Source: an uncultured bacterium (GTDB lineage Bacteria > Vulcanimicrobiota > Xenobia > Xenobiales > Xenobiaceae). From it: a DNA stretch of 64,000 nucleotides. The stretch covers positions 22,163-86,162 of the forward strand of contig CAKTUZ010000009.1 of NCBI GenBank assembly GCA_934621605.1, given 5' to 3'. Shown piece by piece: positions 52,939 through 61,461 of the stretch. The notes under the pieces are model-generated. The model worked only from the letters and a program-made list of their open reading frames with translations. It had not been told where the DNA came from and did not search any database. The stretch's first letter is position 1, and the number at the start of each line of letters is the position of its first letter. A program made the position numbers and the translations under genes.

Positions 52939-54146
52939 TACAAAGCGCGGCGCACAAACTGGTTGCTGGGGCCCTGACTGGCGAAAATGTAAACATATTT
53001 GTCCTGTACGGCAATACTAAAGCCGGTACAACCAATCATGGGTTTGAGTTTTACAGCTGTCTCGGGATTGCTGAATTTACCGTCTTTAAGACAAGAGTAA
53101 ACAATCGATTCACCATCACGGCTCAAACTGGCCACATGCAAATTACCGTCTTTATCCTGGCAAGCTTCCAAAGCAGCTCCTATGGGAGCTTCTCCAGCTG
53201 CCGGTGGAGCTGCCGGTACAACTTGCCAGGAACCGTCTTCCCAGCGACGCACTTGACGGCGACTTTTATCATTTTTGCTCAAACGCGGCAAATCATAAAC
53301 TAAAAGCGGATCCTTACCGGCATTATCGCAAAGAGAGAAATTCAAGCCAAATTTGCCACGAGCAATATTAACCGAGTCTTCATTAGTACCAATCAGAGGA
53401 CGAAGGTAAGAACTGAGTAAACTGTGCCCATCGTTCCATACCGTCACAAAGCCGCCTTTATTTTCGCCAGCCAGCTCAACTTTGTCGCAACCTACCCCTT
53501 GGCGTCCCAAATTGCAAGCCCGTGGGCGATCGCCGCGATACTTAGGATCAAAAACAGCCGCCTTTACCATATTGTTTTCGGCAGTCCAACTAAAACACAA
53601 ACTAGGTTTACGTCCGCCTACGCCGGCAATATCGATATCACTCCCCTCACCAGCTCCAGAAAGTACAAAACTGTCACAGACAGCTGGTTTGCTAAAACTC
53701 CAACCATTATCACCGGAGTAAGAATACATTACTTCAAAAGCATTTTCACTCTGTTCAACGATATTGTGCAAAAACAATATACCAACACTATATTTGGCGG
53801 TTGCAGCAGCTACTTTGCGTACACCGGCTAAGTTGGCACCAAAAAACGGAGCCTTAATTGTAGTCCATTTATTACCCGATTCAAAAACGGAAAAGCTAAA
53901 TTCGGGAGCCTTAACTACGCTATTATTGTTAGACCAACCAAAAAAAACTTGTAAGCGTTTATAAGCCAACAAGCAAGGATCAACAACCAATCCGCCTCCG
54001 GTATCAGGCACATTCAAGTGCTGCCAAGCCGAAGAAGCAGCCCAACTCTTATCCATCCAGCCGCAGCCTAGCCATAGGCCTCCAGCACAAGCTAAACAAG
54101 CTAAACTAATTGCTACTCGGCGGTGAAAATTTTTACTCAAACTCAA
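52938..54146 (-). CDS. Exported protein of unknown function, possibly beta-propeller
   Basis: No family recognised. The 402-residue product starts at TTG 54146 (AAGGA upstream) and has a basic n-region, hydrophobic core (AISLACLACAGGLWLGCG) and likely cleavage after SWAAS or possible lipid attachment at one of the early cysteines. The body is beta-rich with Trp-containing repeats; YSYSGDNGWSFSKP resembles an Asp-box (SxDxGxxW) of sialidase-like propellers, though catalytic residues are not evident. Its stop overlaps the DUF523 start (TAATG). It may be secreted to the periplasm or outer surface. Confidence 0.65.
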   Translation of the reverse strand: MSLSKNFHRRVAISLACLACAGGLWLGCGWMDKSWAASSAWQHLNVPDTGGGLVVDPCLLAYKRLQVFFGWSNNNSVVKAPEFSFSVFESGNKWTTIKAPFFGANLAGVRKVAAATAKYSVGILFLHNIVEQSENAFEVMYSYSGDNGWSFSKPAVCDSFVLSGAGEGSDIDIAGVGGRKPSLCFSWTAENNMVKAAVFDPKYRGDRPRACNLGRQGVGCDKVELAGENKGGFVTVWNDGHSLLSSYLRPLIGTNEDSVNIARGKFGLNFSLCDNAGKDPLLVYDLPRLSKNDKSRRQVRRWEDGSWQVVPAAPPAAGEAPIGAALEACQDKDGNLHVASLSRDGESIVYSCLKDGKFSNPETAVKLKPMIGCTGFSIAVQDKYVYIFASQGPSNQFVRRAL

Positions 54147-54211
54147 GGCAGCTTTTCCTTTCTAAGCAAAATTGAAAAACGACTAACATGCCAATTGTCA
54201 CCTTATTTCAA

Positions 54212-55531
54212 TCAGGACAAAACGAAAGTACGCGGGAAAAGATCTCTAAGTTCCGGAGCCGAACCAGACATACAGACAAGTCTATCAACCGGATTGAGCC
54301 ATTTTTTCACTAACTCTGCAGCCCTTCTCTTGCCTACTTTTTCCAATTCGGCCAGGTAAGCGGCAAAATCGAAAACGATCCCATCTCTGGACAAAGCGTG
54401 CCCCAACAGGGGAGCGGCTTCACACGGATTAGACCACTTAGAGACTACACCGGCAGCATGACGCATTACCGCTTCGTTAAATATATTCTCTTCTAAAGAA
54501 TCGGCTGCTACGTTAGCGATAATTTCTTCTACAATACCTATAACTTTTGGTAATTCTTTTACATGAGCCGACAGATAAAGTTTGAATACCCCCATGCCGT
54601 CATATACGTTGATAGCCGTACGGCAAGTATAAGTTAAACTATTCTTCTCACGCAGCTCCAAATTAAATAAACTGGAATACCCCGCGCCCAACAAAGTATT
54701 AATAACACGCCAAGTGAGCAGATCATTATAAGTCAAAACGGGAAAACGCCAACCCATAGAGACAAAAGCCTGTTCTGCAGGACCAGAAGTTTTTAATATT
54801 ACACTACCGTCGGGATATTCACTTTCGATAAGAAAATTAGCCGGTTTAACAGCAGTACCGTAAGGTACGTTTTGCCAAAAATCTTCAGCACTTTTTGCGA
54901 AATTGTCACTTAAATTGCCGCAACCTATAACCACTAAGTTGCTGCGGTTATAAATACGTTGGTGGAAAGAACTCAAATAGGCAGAATCCATCTCAGCCAA
55001 TCCGGCATCGTCACCTACGGGAGGGCGGCTCATGGGATTGGGAGCCAAAAGCAAACTCTCCACTGCATGAGAGACATAAATACCATAATCGGCCAACTCA
55101 CGCTGCCGCTCATGAATAATAATTTCACGTTCTGAATCTATACTTTGCTGCCGCAACAAGGGCTTAAACAACACCTGATCTAAAAGTTCAAAACCTAAAG
55201 CCTCCAAACCGCTGGGCACACGCACCCAATAAGCAGTTAAATCACGCGTAGAGTAAGCGGAAATCTGACCGCCAATTCCCTCAGCACAGCGCGACAAATC
55301 GTGAAGAGCAGGAAATCTCTCAGTGCCACGCATAGCTACGTGTTCCAGAAAATGGGAAGCTCCCCACTCCTGTCTGTCTTCGTAGCGGACACCAGTTCGC
55401 ACAGCCGCAAAGATATAAGCAAATGGAGATCCGTCATTGGGACAAACCACACAGCGCGCTCCATTGGAGAATTCCATAACTTGGGCGCTGCGGCAACGGG
55501 CAAATTCTTTAAAACTAGCTGGTAATTTCAT
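54212..55531 (-). CDS. M16-family zinc peptidase (second copy)
   Basis: A 439-residue inverzincin with an intact HxxEH motif in GASHFLEHVAMRGTERF (about 59-75) and the distal Glu in EREIIIHERQRELAD (about 134-148). C-terminal M16 features include FNLELREKNSLTYTCRTA (about 291-308). It has no signal peptide. It is distinct in sequence from the M16 protein at 33817-35094 and lacks the lysine-pathway neighbours; it may be the first gene of a leftward operon with the exported protein, DUF523 and thiI. GAGAG precedes the ATG. Substrate unknown. Confidence 0.88.
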   Translation of the reverse strand: MKLPASFKEFARCRSAQVMEFSNGARCVVCPNDGSPFAYIFAAVRTGVRYEDRQEWGASHFLEHVAMRGTERFPALHDLSRCAEGIGGQISAYSTRDLTAYWVRVPSGLEALGFELLDQVLFKPLLRQQSIDSEREIIIHERQRELADYGIYVSHAVESLLLAPNPMSRPPVGDDAGLAEMDSAYLSSFHQRIYNRSNLVVIGCGNLSDNFAKSAEDFWQNVPYGTAVKPANFLIESEYPDGSVILKTSGPAEQAFVSMGWRFPVLTYNDLLTWRVINTLLGAGYSSLFNLELREKNSLTYTCRTAINVYDGMGVFKLYLSAHVKELPKVIGIVEEIIANVAADSLEENIFNEAVMRHAAGVVSKWSNPCEAAPLLGHALSRDGIVFDFAAYLAELEKVGKRRAAELVKKWLNPVDRLVCMSGSAPELRDLFPRTFVLS

Positions 55532-55731
55532 AGATTTTCTCTCACGATAGGCTTCGAACGTTATAAACTTCTCAGCAAGCGTTCAGTTTATTGATAGGCG
55601 ATTTTAACTTATCAAGCTTAAACACCGCCACATCCAGACGTAAACCCACTTTTTTTTTCGCTTTGGAAAAGGCAAAGCCCTCTACACTTCCAGAAACGCA
55701 AACTTAGGTCAAACAAACCGAACAGATAAAG

Positions 55732-55785
55732 AAAAAGGAAGGACTCTTTTGAACGCCTCAGCGCCAAAAAGGGTTCTTCCTTTTT
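55732..55785. terminator. Strong bidirectional terminator in a divergent intergenic region
   Basis: AAAAAGGAAGGACTCTTTT (55732-55750) pairs with AAAAGGGTTCTTCCTTTTT (about 55767-55785) along 19 positions with two G-U pairs. Terminators are not expected between two divergent genes; it therefore suggests a short transcript ending here, such as the small frame at 55810-55887 or an unannotated RNA in 55532-55731. Confidence 0.75.
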
Positions 55786-55809
55786 CCTCGCCCTTAAACT
55801 AAAATGAAG

Positions 55810-55887
55810 CTAATACCACTCATCGGGTGGAATTAAGCAAACGCCGTAAATTTCTTCAGTAGAAACAGACTCCGTATCTAGATACAT
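55810..55887 (-). CDS. Possible 25-residue peptide gene
   Basis: On the minus strand ATG (55887-55885) opens a frame of 25 residues (MYLDTESV...LIPPDEWY) ending at TAG 55812-55810, with AAGGA about 12 bases upstream and an in-frame TAA before it. A strong terminator (55732-55785) follows, and an 18-bp palindrome lies just upstream. The composition is acidic with one Cys, and an aromatic end. I know no family for it; it could be a leader or small protein, or chance. Confidence 0.35.
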   Translation of the reverse strand: MYLDTESVSTEEIYGVCLIPPDEWY

Positions 55888-55919
55888 TGTGAAAATATTT
55901 CCTTACAAATATTTGTAAG
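55874..55919. promoter_or_regulatory. Two palindromes, possible operators
   Basis: CTTACAAATATTTGTAAG (55902-55919) is a perfect 18-bp palindrome and GTATCTAGATAC (55874-55885) a perfect 12-bp one, 16 bp apart. Such symmetry suits a dimeric repressor. They lie in the 587-bp gap (55532-56118), upstream of the small frame and 200 bp before the CBS gene. A third dyad, CGCAGG-CCTGCG, is near 55957-55974. The rest of the gap shows no gene I can support. Confidence 0.45.
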
Positions 55920-56118
55920 TTTCCAGCACAGATCCATCCCCGCGCCCCTCCCGCCGCAGGCACAAACCTGCGTGCCAAAGACCACTTCTCCCTCAGCTTC
56001 GACAACTATAAAAAAAAATCTTACCATTTACAGATATTTTTTTGAAAAAAATATTGAAAGGAGTTCAAAGCTAACACAAGCAAAGGAACCTCCCCGCTTT
56101 TTCTAGAAGGCGCACCCC

Positions 56119-57138
56119 ATGACAGAACATAGACATAGTTCGCCAGCGGCCAAAGAAGCGCTTCATCGTATTCTAAAATCTGCTTTTACAGCCAAAGATA
56201 TAGCAGATTTGATGCCAGCTATAGACCTCAACAGCCCAGCTGTTCAGGCCAGAGAACTCATGGAACGTCTGGGCTGTCCCATATTGGGTGTACAACGAGA
56301 CGGACAATATGTCGGCTGGATCGATTTGCAAGATGTAATCGGCATAAACGAAGGAATTTGCGCTGATTTTTTGCGCGATTTTGAAGAGCGGCCCATTCTT
56401 CACGAAACAGCCTCTTTCAAAGAAGTTATCCTTAGCCTGGCCAAAGGCTCTCCGGTCTTTGTCAATGTCATGGGAGAGACGGCTGCCGCCATTTGTCCTT
56501 GCGATTTACAAGATGCTCCTATGCGTATGTGGCTTTTCGGCCTCATTACTCTCATGGAGACCCTAATGCATAGGGCCATTACCTCCCAATTACCTGACGA
56601 AACTTGGAAAAAATATCTTTCAGCCGGACGACTGGAAAGAACTTGCGCCCTTTATGATGAGCGTCGTCGGCGCAATGAAGAAATCGACCTAGATGATTGT
56701 TTGCAATTCTCAGACAAAGCCGACATTTTGCTGCGTTATCCCATTACAGCCGCAGCTCTGGGCTTCACTTCCAAAAGACGCGGACAAGAGTTTTTCTCAA
56801 AACTGGAATCACTGCGCAACACACTAGCTCACTCCCAGGTACTCACTCCAGATAGTTTGCCTACTATTGTAGCACTGGCTATATCTCTGGACATTTTGCT
56901 AGATGTAGAGGCCACACCGCTGCTACAAAAAAATTCTACTACACCGATTCAAGCCGTCAAAAGTATGGCCGCTCGTTTACAAGAACAAAATATTAACTTA
57001 CCGGGCGTGGCCATTCCGCCTCCTACTCCCAAAGGGAAACTTCCTCCCAAAACAATTAAGGGAGTCCCCAGAGCAGTTATAGAAGCCAGAAACTCAACCT
57101 CTGCTGACAGTTTTCCCCAAGGGGAAGTTAGCAAGTAA
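56119..57138 (+). CDS. CBS-domain protein with HEPN-like C-terminal region
   Basis: A 339-residue protein. The N-terminal part (about 20-135) resembles a CBS pair: AVQARELMERLGCPILGVQRDG and YVGWIDLQDVIGI, then KEVILSLAKGSPVFVNV. The middle and C-terminal part is helical and contains FSKLESLRNTLAHSQ (about 226-240), where R-NTLA-H fits the Rx4-6H motif of HEPN domains, some of which are RNases. A Pro-rich tail (PGVAIPPPTPKGKLPPK) ends the protein. CBS domains commonly bind adenosine ligands, so a nucleotide-controlled HEPN protein is a reasonable but unproven reading. No partner nucleotidyltransferase is adjacent. No strong ribosome site immediately precedes ATG 56119. Confidence 0.7.
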   Translation: MTEHRHSSPAAKEALHRILKSAFTAKDIADLMPAIDLNSPAVQARELMERLGCPILGVQRDGQYVGWIDLQDVIGINEGICADFLRDFEERPILHETASFKEVILSLAKGSPVFVNVMGETAAAICPCDLQDAPMRMWLFGLITLMETLMHRAITSQLPDETWKKYLSAGRLERTCALYDERRRRNEEIDLDDCLQFSDKADILLRYPITAAALGFTSKRRGQEFFSKLESLRNTLAHSQVLTPDSLPTIVALAISLDILLDVEATPLLQKNSTTPIQAVKSMAARLQEQNINLPGVAIPPPTPKGKLPPKTIKGVPRAVIEARNSTSADSFPQGEVSK

Positions 57139-57311
57139 GAAAAAAATTTGACTATTAGCCGGTTCTAAACCGACAGTTTTGCATCTCCGTGCAGTTTAGG
57201 CTGCCGGAAAATATTCATAATTAACTGTTGGCCTTGCCTTCGGGCCTTCATTAAGTCAGTCGGCAAACACGACAGTTATATTTCAAGGGAAGGAAACGGA
57301 GTCCAATTTTT

Positions 57312-59162
57312 GTGACTCTAAGTGATTCATCAAGCATGACAAACACTCCAACCAAGAATCAAAAACTTATCAACTGGGTCAATGAAATTGCTCAACTTTG
57401 CACTCCTGACAGCATCTATTGGTGCGACGGAAGCCAGGAAGAATATGATCGTCTCTGCCAAGATATGGTCAAAAGCGGAACTTTCATTAAGCTCAACCCT
57501 GAAAAACGCCCCGGCTGCTTCTTGGCCCGTTCCAACCCCGGTGATGTAGCTCGTGTTGAAGACCGCACCTTCATCTGCACGACTAAACGCGAAGATGCTG
57601 GCCCAACCAATAACTGGATGGCTCCCGATAAAATGAAAGCGATCTTAAAAGATCACTTCAAGGGTTCTATGCGCGGCCGCACGATGTATGTAATTCCTTT
57701 CAGTATGGGCCCCTTAGGTTCCCACATTGCCCAAATCGGCGTTGAGATTACCGACAGTCCTTACGTAGTAGTAAACATGCGCATTATGACCCGTATGGGA
57801 CAAAAAGTGCTCGACGTGCTGTGTGAAGACGGTTACTTCGTTCCCTGCCTGCACAGCGTAGGCGCTCCCTTAGAGCCCGGTCAGAAAGATGTAGCTTGGC
57901 CTTGCGATAAAGACAACAAATATATCGTTCACTTCCCCGAGGAAAACACTATTTGGTCTTACGGCAGCGGTTACGGCGGTAACGCTCTGTTAGGTAAAAA
58001 GTGTTTAGCTTTGCGTATTGCTTCCAATATGGCCAGACGCGAAGGTTGGTTAGCTGAGCATATGCTCATTTTGGGCGCCGAAGCTCCCAATGGCGAAACA
58101 ACTTACGTAGCCGCCGCCTTCCCTAGCGCCTGTGGTAAGACAAATTTTGCCATGCTCATTCCTCCCGAATCCTTCGAGGGATGGAAGATATGGACTGTCG
58201 GCGACGACATCGCCTGGATCAAACCCGGTAAAGATGGTCGCTTCTATGCCATCAACCCTGAAGCCGGTTTCTTCGGCGTAGCTCCCGGAACTTCCGTAAA
58301 ATCGAACTTCAACGCTATGGCCAGCGTCAGCTCCAATACCATCTTCACCAACGTAGCCTTAACTGACGACGGCGACGTATGGTGGGAAGGTATGACCAAG
58401 GAAGCTCCCGCTCACTTGATCGACTGGCAAGGTAATGATTGGACTCCGGATTGCGGCCGTCCCGCCGCCCATCCCAACTCTCGCTTCACCGCTCCTACCG
58501 CCAATTGTCCTACCCTTTCCAAAGAGTGGAACAATCCTGCAGGAGTACCCATTTCCGCCTTCATCTTCGGCGGTCGCGTAAGCTCCAATATGCCTTTGGT
58601 TATGCAATCCTATAACTGGGGCCACGGCGTCTATCTGGCTGCCACCATGGGCTCTGAAAAGACTGCCGCCGCCAACGGTAAAATCGGTGAAATCCGCCGC
58701 GATCCTTACGCCATGTTGCCCTTCTGCGGCTACCATATGGGTGATTACTTCGATCACTGGCTCGATATCGGCCGCAAAACTAATCATCCCGTACCGATCT
58801 TCCGCGTCAACTGGTTCCTTAAGAAGGACGGTAAATTCTTGTGGCCCGGCTTTGGCGAAAATATGCGTGTCTTAAAGTGGATCATCGACAGAGTACACGG
58901 TCGTGCTAAAGCCGTTGAGTCTCCCGTTGGCTTAATGCCTACTTACGAAGATATTGACTGGACTGGCTTGGAAATGACCCGCGAAGAGTTCAACGAGCTT
59001 ATGACTATCGACAAAGAAGCTTGGAAGAGTGAGTTGTTAGCTCAAGAGGAGCTGTTCGTCAAATTGAGCCAGAGACTGCCTCAGGAGTTGGTTATGGAAC
59101 GCCAAATGCTTCTGCGCCGCCTCGACCGCACCTCTGGCCCCTGGACTCCTCCAGAAAAGTAG
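57312..59162 (+). CDS. pckG: Phosphoenolpyruvate carboxykinase (GTP)
   Basis: GTP-dependent PEPCK interconverts oxaloacetate and PEP; in anaerobes it often runs toward oxaloacetate for succinate/propionate formation. The 616-residue product has the P-loop-like FPSACGKTNFAMLIPP (about 275-290), the PFSMGPLGSHIAQIGVEITDSPYVV stretch (about 131-155) and VGDDIAWIKPG. The length is typical. I list GTG 57312 (GGAG at 57297-57300); an ATG at 57336 is the other possible start. A terminator follows at 59231-59267. Codon choice is strongly biased to C/G-ending forms compared with neighbours, as expected for a highly expressed gene. Confidence 0.97.
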   Translation: MTLSDSSSMTNTPTKNQKLINWVNEIAQLCTPDSIYWCDGSQEEYDRLCQDMVKSGTFIKLNPEKRPGCFLARSNPGDVARVEDRTFICTTKREDAGPTNNWMAPDKMKAILKDHFKGSMRGRTMYVIPFSMGPLGSHIAQIGVEITDSPYVVVNMRIMTRMGQKVLDVLCEDGYFVPCLHSVGAPLEPGQKDVAWPCDKDNKYIVHFPEENTIWSYGSGYGGNALLGKKCLALRIASNMARREGWLAEHMLILGAEAPNGETTYVAAAFPSACGKTNFAMLIPPESFEGWKIWTVGDDIAWIKPGKDGRFYAINPEAGFFGVAPGTSVKSNFNAMASVSSNTIFTNVALTDDGDVWWEGMTKEAPAHLIDWQGNDWTPDCGRPAAHPNSRFTAPTANCPTLSKEWNNPAGVPISAFIFGGRVSSNMPLVMQSYNWGHGVYLAATMGSEKTAAANGKIGEIRRDPYAMLPFCGYHMGDYFDHWLDIGRKTNHPVPIFRVNWFLKKDGKFLWPGFGENMRVLKWIIDRVHGRAKAVESPVGLMPTYEDIDWTGLEMTREEFNELMTIDKEAWKSELLAQEELFVKLSQRLPQELVMERQMLLRRLDRTSGPWTPPEK

Positions 59163-59230
59163 GTCATCAGTCGTCATAAAAAGTGTCCTCCATAGGTTCA
59201 CACCAATTGAGAGCACTTTATAAGGTAGGA

Positions 59231-59267
59231 GCCGTTTCAGAGCAATATCTGAAGCGGCCCCTTTTTT
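59231..59267 (+). terminator. Rho-independent terminator of pckG
   Basis: GCCGTTTCAGA (59231-59241) pairs with TCTGAAGCGGC (59248-59258), followed by CCC and six T residues (59262-59267). Its position shows that the following transporter gene cannot start at the early in-frame GTG (59183) and supports the later TTG. Confidence 0.9.
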
Positions 59268-59290
59268 GCTATTTAAGGAACCATACTTCT

Positions 59291-59917
59291 TTGCTATCCT
59301 CATCCACATCTACAGCTGAACAAACTAGCACACCACCTGTTACCTGGGAATTTCTTTTACAACTTTTCTGGGAAACTTTGCGCATCAGTACCTTTACAAT
59401 AGGCGGAGGTTTCATAATTGTCGCCTTTTTGCAAGAACGTTTTGTAGAAGATCTGCACTGGCTTACTGAAGACGAGATGCTCAATCTGGTTTCGATTGCC
59501 CAAAGCAGCCCCGGTCCGGTAGCAATAAATACTTCGGTACTTGTAGGCTACAAATTGGCCGGCTTAAAGGGCGCTTTATTCTCTGTATTAGGCACTACTT
59601 TGCCACCATTAGTAATTATTACAATTATCGCCTATTGTTATAAGTGGATTGCCAACAGCCAAGCATTGCAAGCTTTCTTCTATGGCGCCCGTTATGCAGA
59701 AGCAGCTCTTATTCTAAATGTTACTGTTACTATGGTTACGACGGTTTTTAAGTCTTCCAAATATATCGGTCTAGCTATGGGAATTTTGGCTTCTTCTATT
59801 ATGCTTATAATTAGCAACAGCGTAGTCTACTTAGTAGCAGTTTTTGCCTTAGTAGGCTTAATTTTCTTCCGCACCCCGTCAGCAGCAAGCGATACAAACA
59901 ATACGCTAAAAAAATAA
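59291..59917 (+). CDS. Chromate-type transporter subunit (first half)
   Basis: A 208-residue membrane protein of the short-chain CHR (chromate ion transporter) family. The diagnostic TFTIGGGFIIVAFLQERFV (about 37-55) and SIAQSSPGPVAINTSVLVGY (about 70-89) are present, plus five or six helices. Short CHR proteins work as pairs of homologous subunits, here with the next gene. I place the start at TTG 59291 (AAGGA upstream) because an earlier in-frame GTG lies before the pckG terminator. Despite the family name, the natural substrate in anaerobes is often unknown. Gap to the next gene is 18 bp. Confidence 0.87.
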   Translation: MLSSSTSTAEQTSTPPVTWEFLLQLFWETLRISTFTIGGGFIIVAFLQERFVEDLHWLTEDEMLNLVSIAQSSPGPVAINTSVLVGYKLAGLKGALFSVLGTTLPPLVIITIIAYCYKWIANSQALQAFFYGARYAEAALILNVTVTMVTTVFKSSKYIGLAMGILASSIMLIISNSVVYLVAVFALVGLIFFRTPSAASDTNNTLKK

Positions 59918-59935
59918 TCAGTTGAGAAAATTCTT

Positions 59936-60529
59936 ATGTGGTCTTCTTTAGCAAATCTGTGGCTTTTATACGTAACTTTTTTTAATATAGGCATCCTTTG
60001 CTTCGGGGGCGGTTACGCAGCAGTGCAACTTTCTCAAGAGCAAACTGTCAATATTCATCACTGGATGACTATGGGCGATTTTGGCAGCATTGTCACTATG
60101 TCAGAAATGACGCCCGGCCCTATAGCTTTAAATGTGGCTACTTTTGTAGGAGCTAGACAAGGTGGTCTTTTAGGCTCGATTGTGGCTACGCTAGGCTTAA
60201 TCTCCGGCCCTTGCTTAATTACTTCACTTCTGGCTTTTATCTATCAAAAATACAAAGACTGCCCAGCTGTAGATGCTATTCTCAAAGGCATAAAACCAGC
60301 TGTTTTAGGTATGCTAGTTTCCGTAGCTCTCTCTTTTGTTTTTTTAGCCATGCGCAAGCCGCAAATTTTGGAAGATCTTAACCCCAACAGCTCTGGAACA
60401 GTAAATCCAGCCAGCCTCTTAGTAATAGGCTTATCTGTTTATGCTTTACACAAAAAAATTATCGGCCCCATTACTCTGATTTGCCTCACCGGTTTTACAT
60501 CATTAATTATTGAATTTTTCTGCCGTTAA
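59936..60529 (+). CDS. Chromate-type transporter subunit (second half)
   Basis: A 197-residue membrane protein of the same CHR family: NIGILCFGGGYAAVQLSQEQ (about 17-36), SEMTPGPIALNVATFVGA (about 57-74) and several helices. It is homologous to, but not a copy of, the preceding subunit, and should complete the heterodimer. ATG 59936 follows tgagaaaattctt, a weak site; translation is probably coupled. It is convergent with the GNAT gene; no terminator was recognised in the 35-bp gap. Confidence 0.88.
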   Translation: MWSSLANLWLLYVTFFNIGILCFGGGYAAVQLSQEQTVNIHHWMTMGDFGSIVTMSEMTPGPIALNVATFVGARQGGLLGSIVATLGLISGPCLITSLLAFIYQKYKDCPAVDAILKGIKPAVLGMLVSVALSFVFLAMRKPQILEDLNPNSSGTVNPASLLVIGLSVYALHKKIIGPITLICLTGFTSLIIEFFCR

Positions 60530-60564
60530 TTACAAGCGGATATACAAAAATTCGTAAAAATAAA

Positions 60565-61449
60565 TTACCAATTATCGAGACAACAAAAATTCACTCCGTT
60601 GCAACAATATTCTTTCCTAAAAGGCTCAGTCAAAGGAAGAACCATTTGGCAGCTTCCTAAACCGACATTTTCAAAATTTTTATCCTGTTGCAATTTTTCA
60701 TTTAATCTAAGAGAGCCAATTTCCCAGGAATTAGCGAAATTGGCAGCTTTAAGAAGCTCAGCTACTCCTTGAGCCGTATCGCTCAATAATTCTTCGCATT
60801 GGTTATCTTTATTAAAAATGGCATAAGCAAGAATATGGCCTTTAGAGTCTTGCGTTGCGTAAATTCTACCAGCATCCTTAAGGCGCCAACGCCAATAATC
60901 AAGGCTTCGCTGTAGCCAGCCGTATTGCTGATGCTTGTTATAGTAATCAGCTAAAGCCAATAAGTCGCTATCAGAGCACAAAAAAACATGCTTACCATTT
61001 TGATATTTAGTTGCAGAACTACGCCAACGCCAAAGTTTATGCCAAGCAGCTTCTTGATAGCCCAATTTGGCATAAAATTGCGGTATATAAGTCGAAAGCA
61101 GCAGACAATGGTAGCTATTAGTTTGAGCTTTTTTAGCTATTGTTTGCAAAACTTGCGAAGCGAAATGATGACCGCGCCATTTTTTAGCAGTAGCTACCCC
61201 CACAACAAAACCGATAGTTTTAAAACCACAATTATCGGCTTCGACCATATCTGAAGTTATAAAAAAAGCCATACCAGCCAACTCATGTTGATGGATATAC
61301 ACAAAACATTGAGCACTAGCCAGTCTGCCTTGGCAATAGCTATTAAAAGCAGCTTCGTCATCTTCAGGGAAAGCTTCCAACCATAATTGCTTGATAATCT
61401 GAATTTCTAGCTCGATTTGGCTAGAGGAGGCAACGTCGTAAGCTAACAT
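60565..61449 (-). CDS. GNAT-family N-acetyltransferase
   Basis: A 294-residue protein with one GNAT domain in its first half: an acyl-CoA-binding stretch FVVGVATAKKWRGHHFASQVLQ (about 81-102; the R/QxxGxA loop is represented by KKWRGHHFA) and the later strand LLLSTYIPQFYAKLGYQEA (about 115-133, the usual 'FYxKxGF' motif). The C-terminal half is unlike standard GNATs and may be a second degenerate acyltransferase fold, as in Eis-like proteins. Substrate unknown. It lies 12 bp downstream of a DUF2156 gene, itself acyltransferase-like, and the two likely form an operon. Confidence 0.82.
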   Translation of the reverse strand: MLAYDVASSSQIELEIQIIKQLWLEAFPEDDEAAFNSYCQGRLASAQCFVYIHQHELAGMAFFITSDMVEADNCGFKTIGFVVGVATAKKWRGHHFASQVLQTIAKKAQTNSYHCLLLSTYIPQFYAKLGYQEAAWHKLWRWRSSATKYQNGKHVFLCSDSDLLALADYYNKHQQYGWLQRSLDYWRWRLKDAGRIYATQDSKGHILAYAIFNKDNQCEELLSDTAQGVAELLKAANFANSWEIGSLRLNEKLQQDKNFENVGLGSCQMVLPLTEPFRKEYCCNGVNFCCLDNW

Positions 61450-61461
61450 AAAATTTATAGC

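Noticed and set aside
57139..57311. tRNA or structured RNA before pckG
   Set aside because: Short inverted repeats occur but no cloverleaf or known RNA pattern could be drawn.
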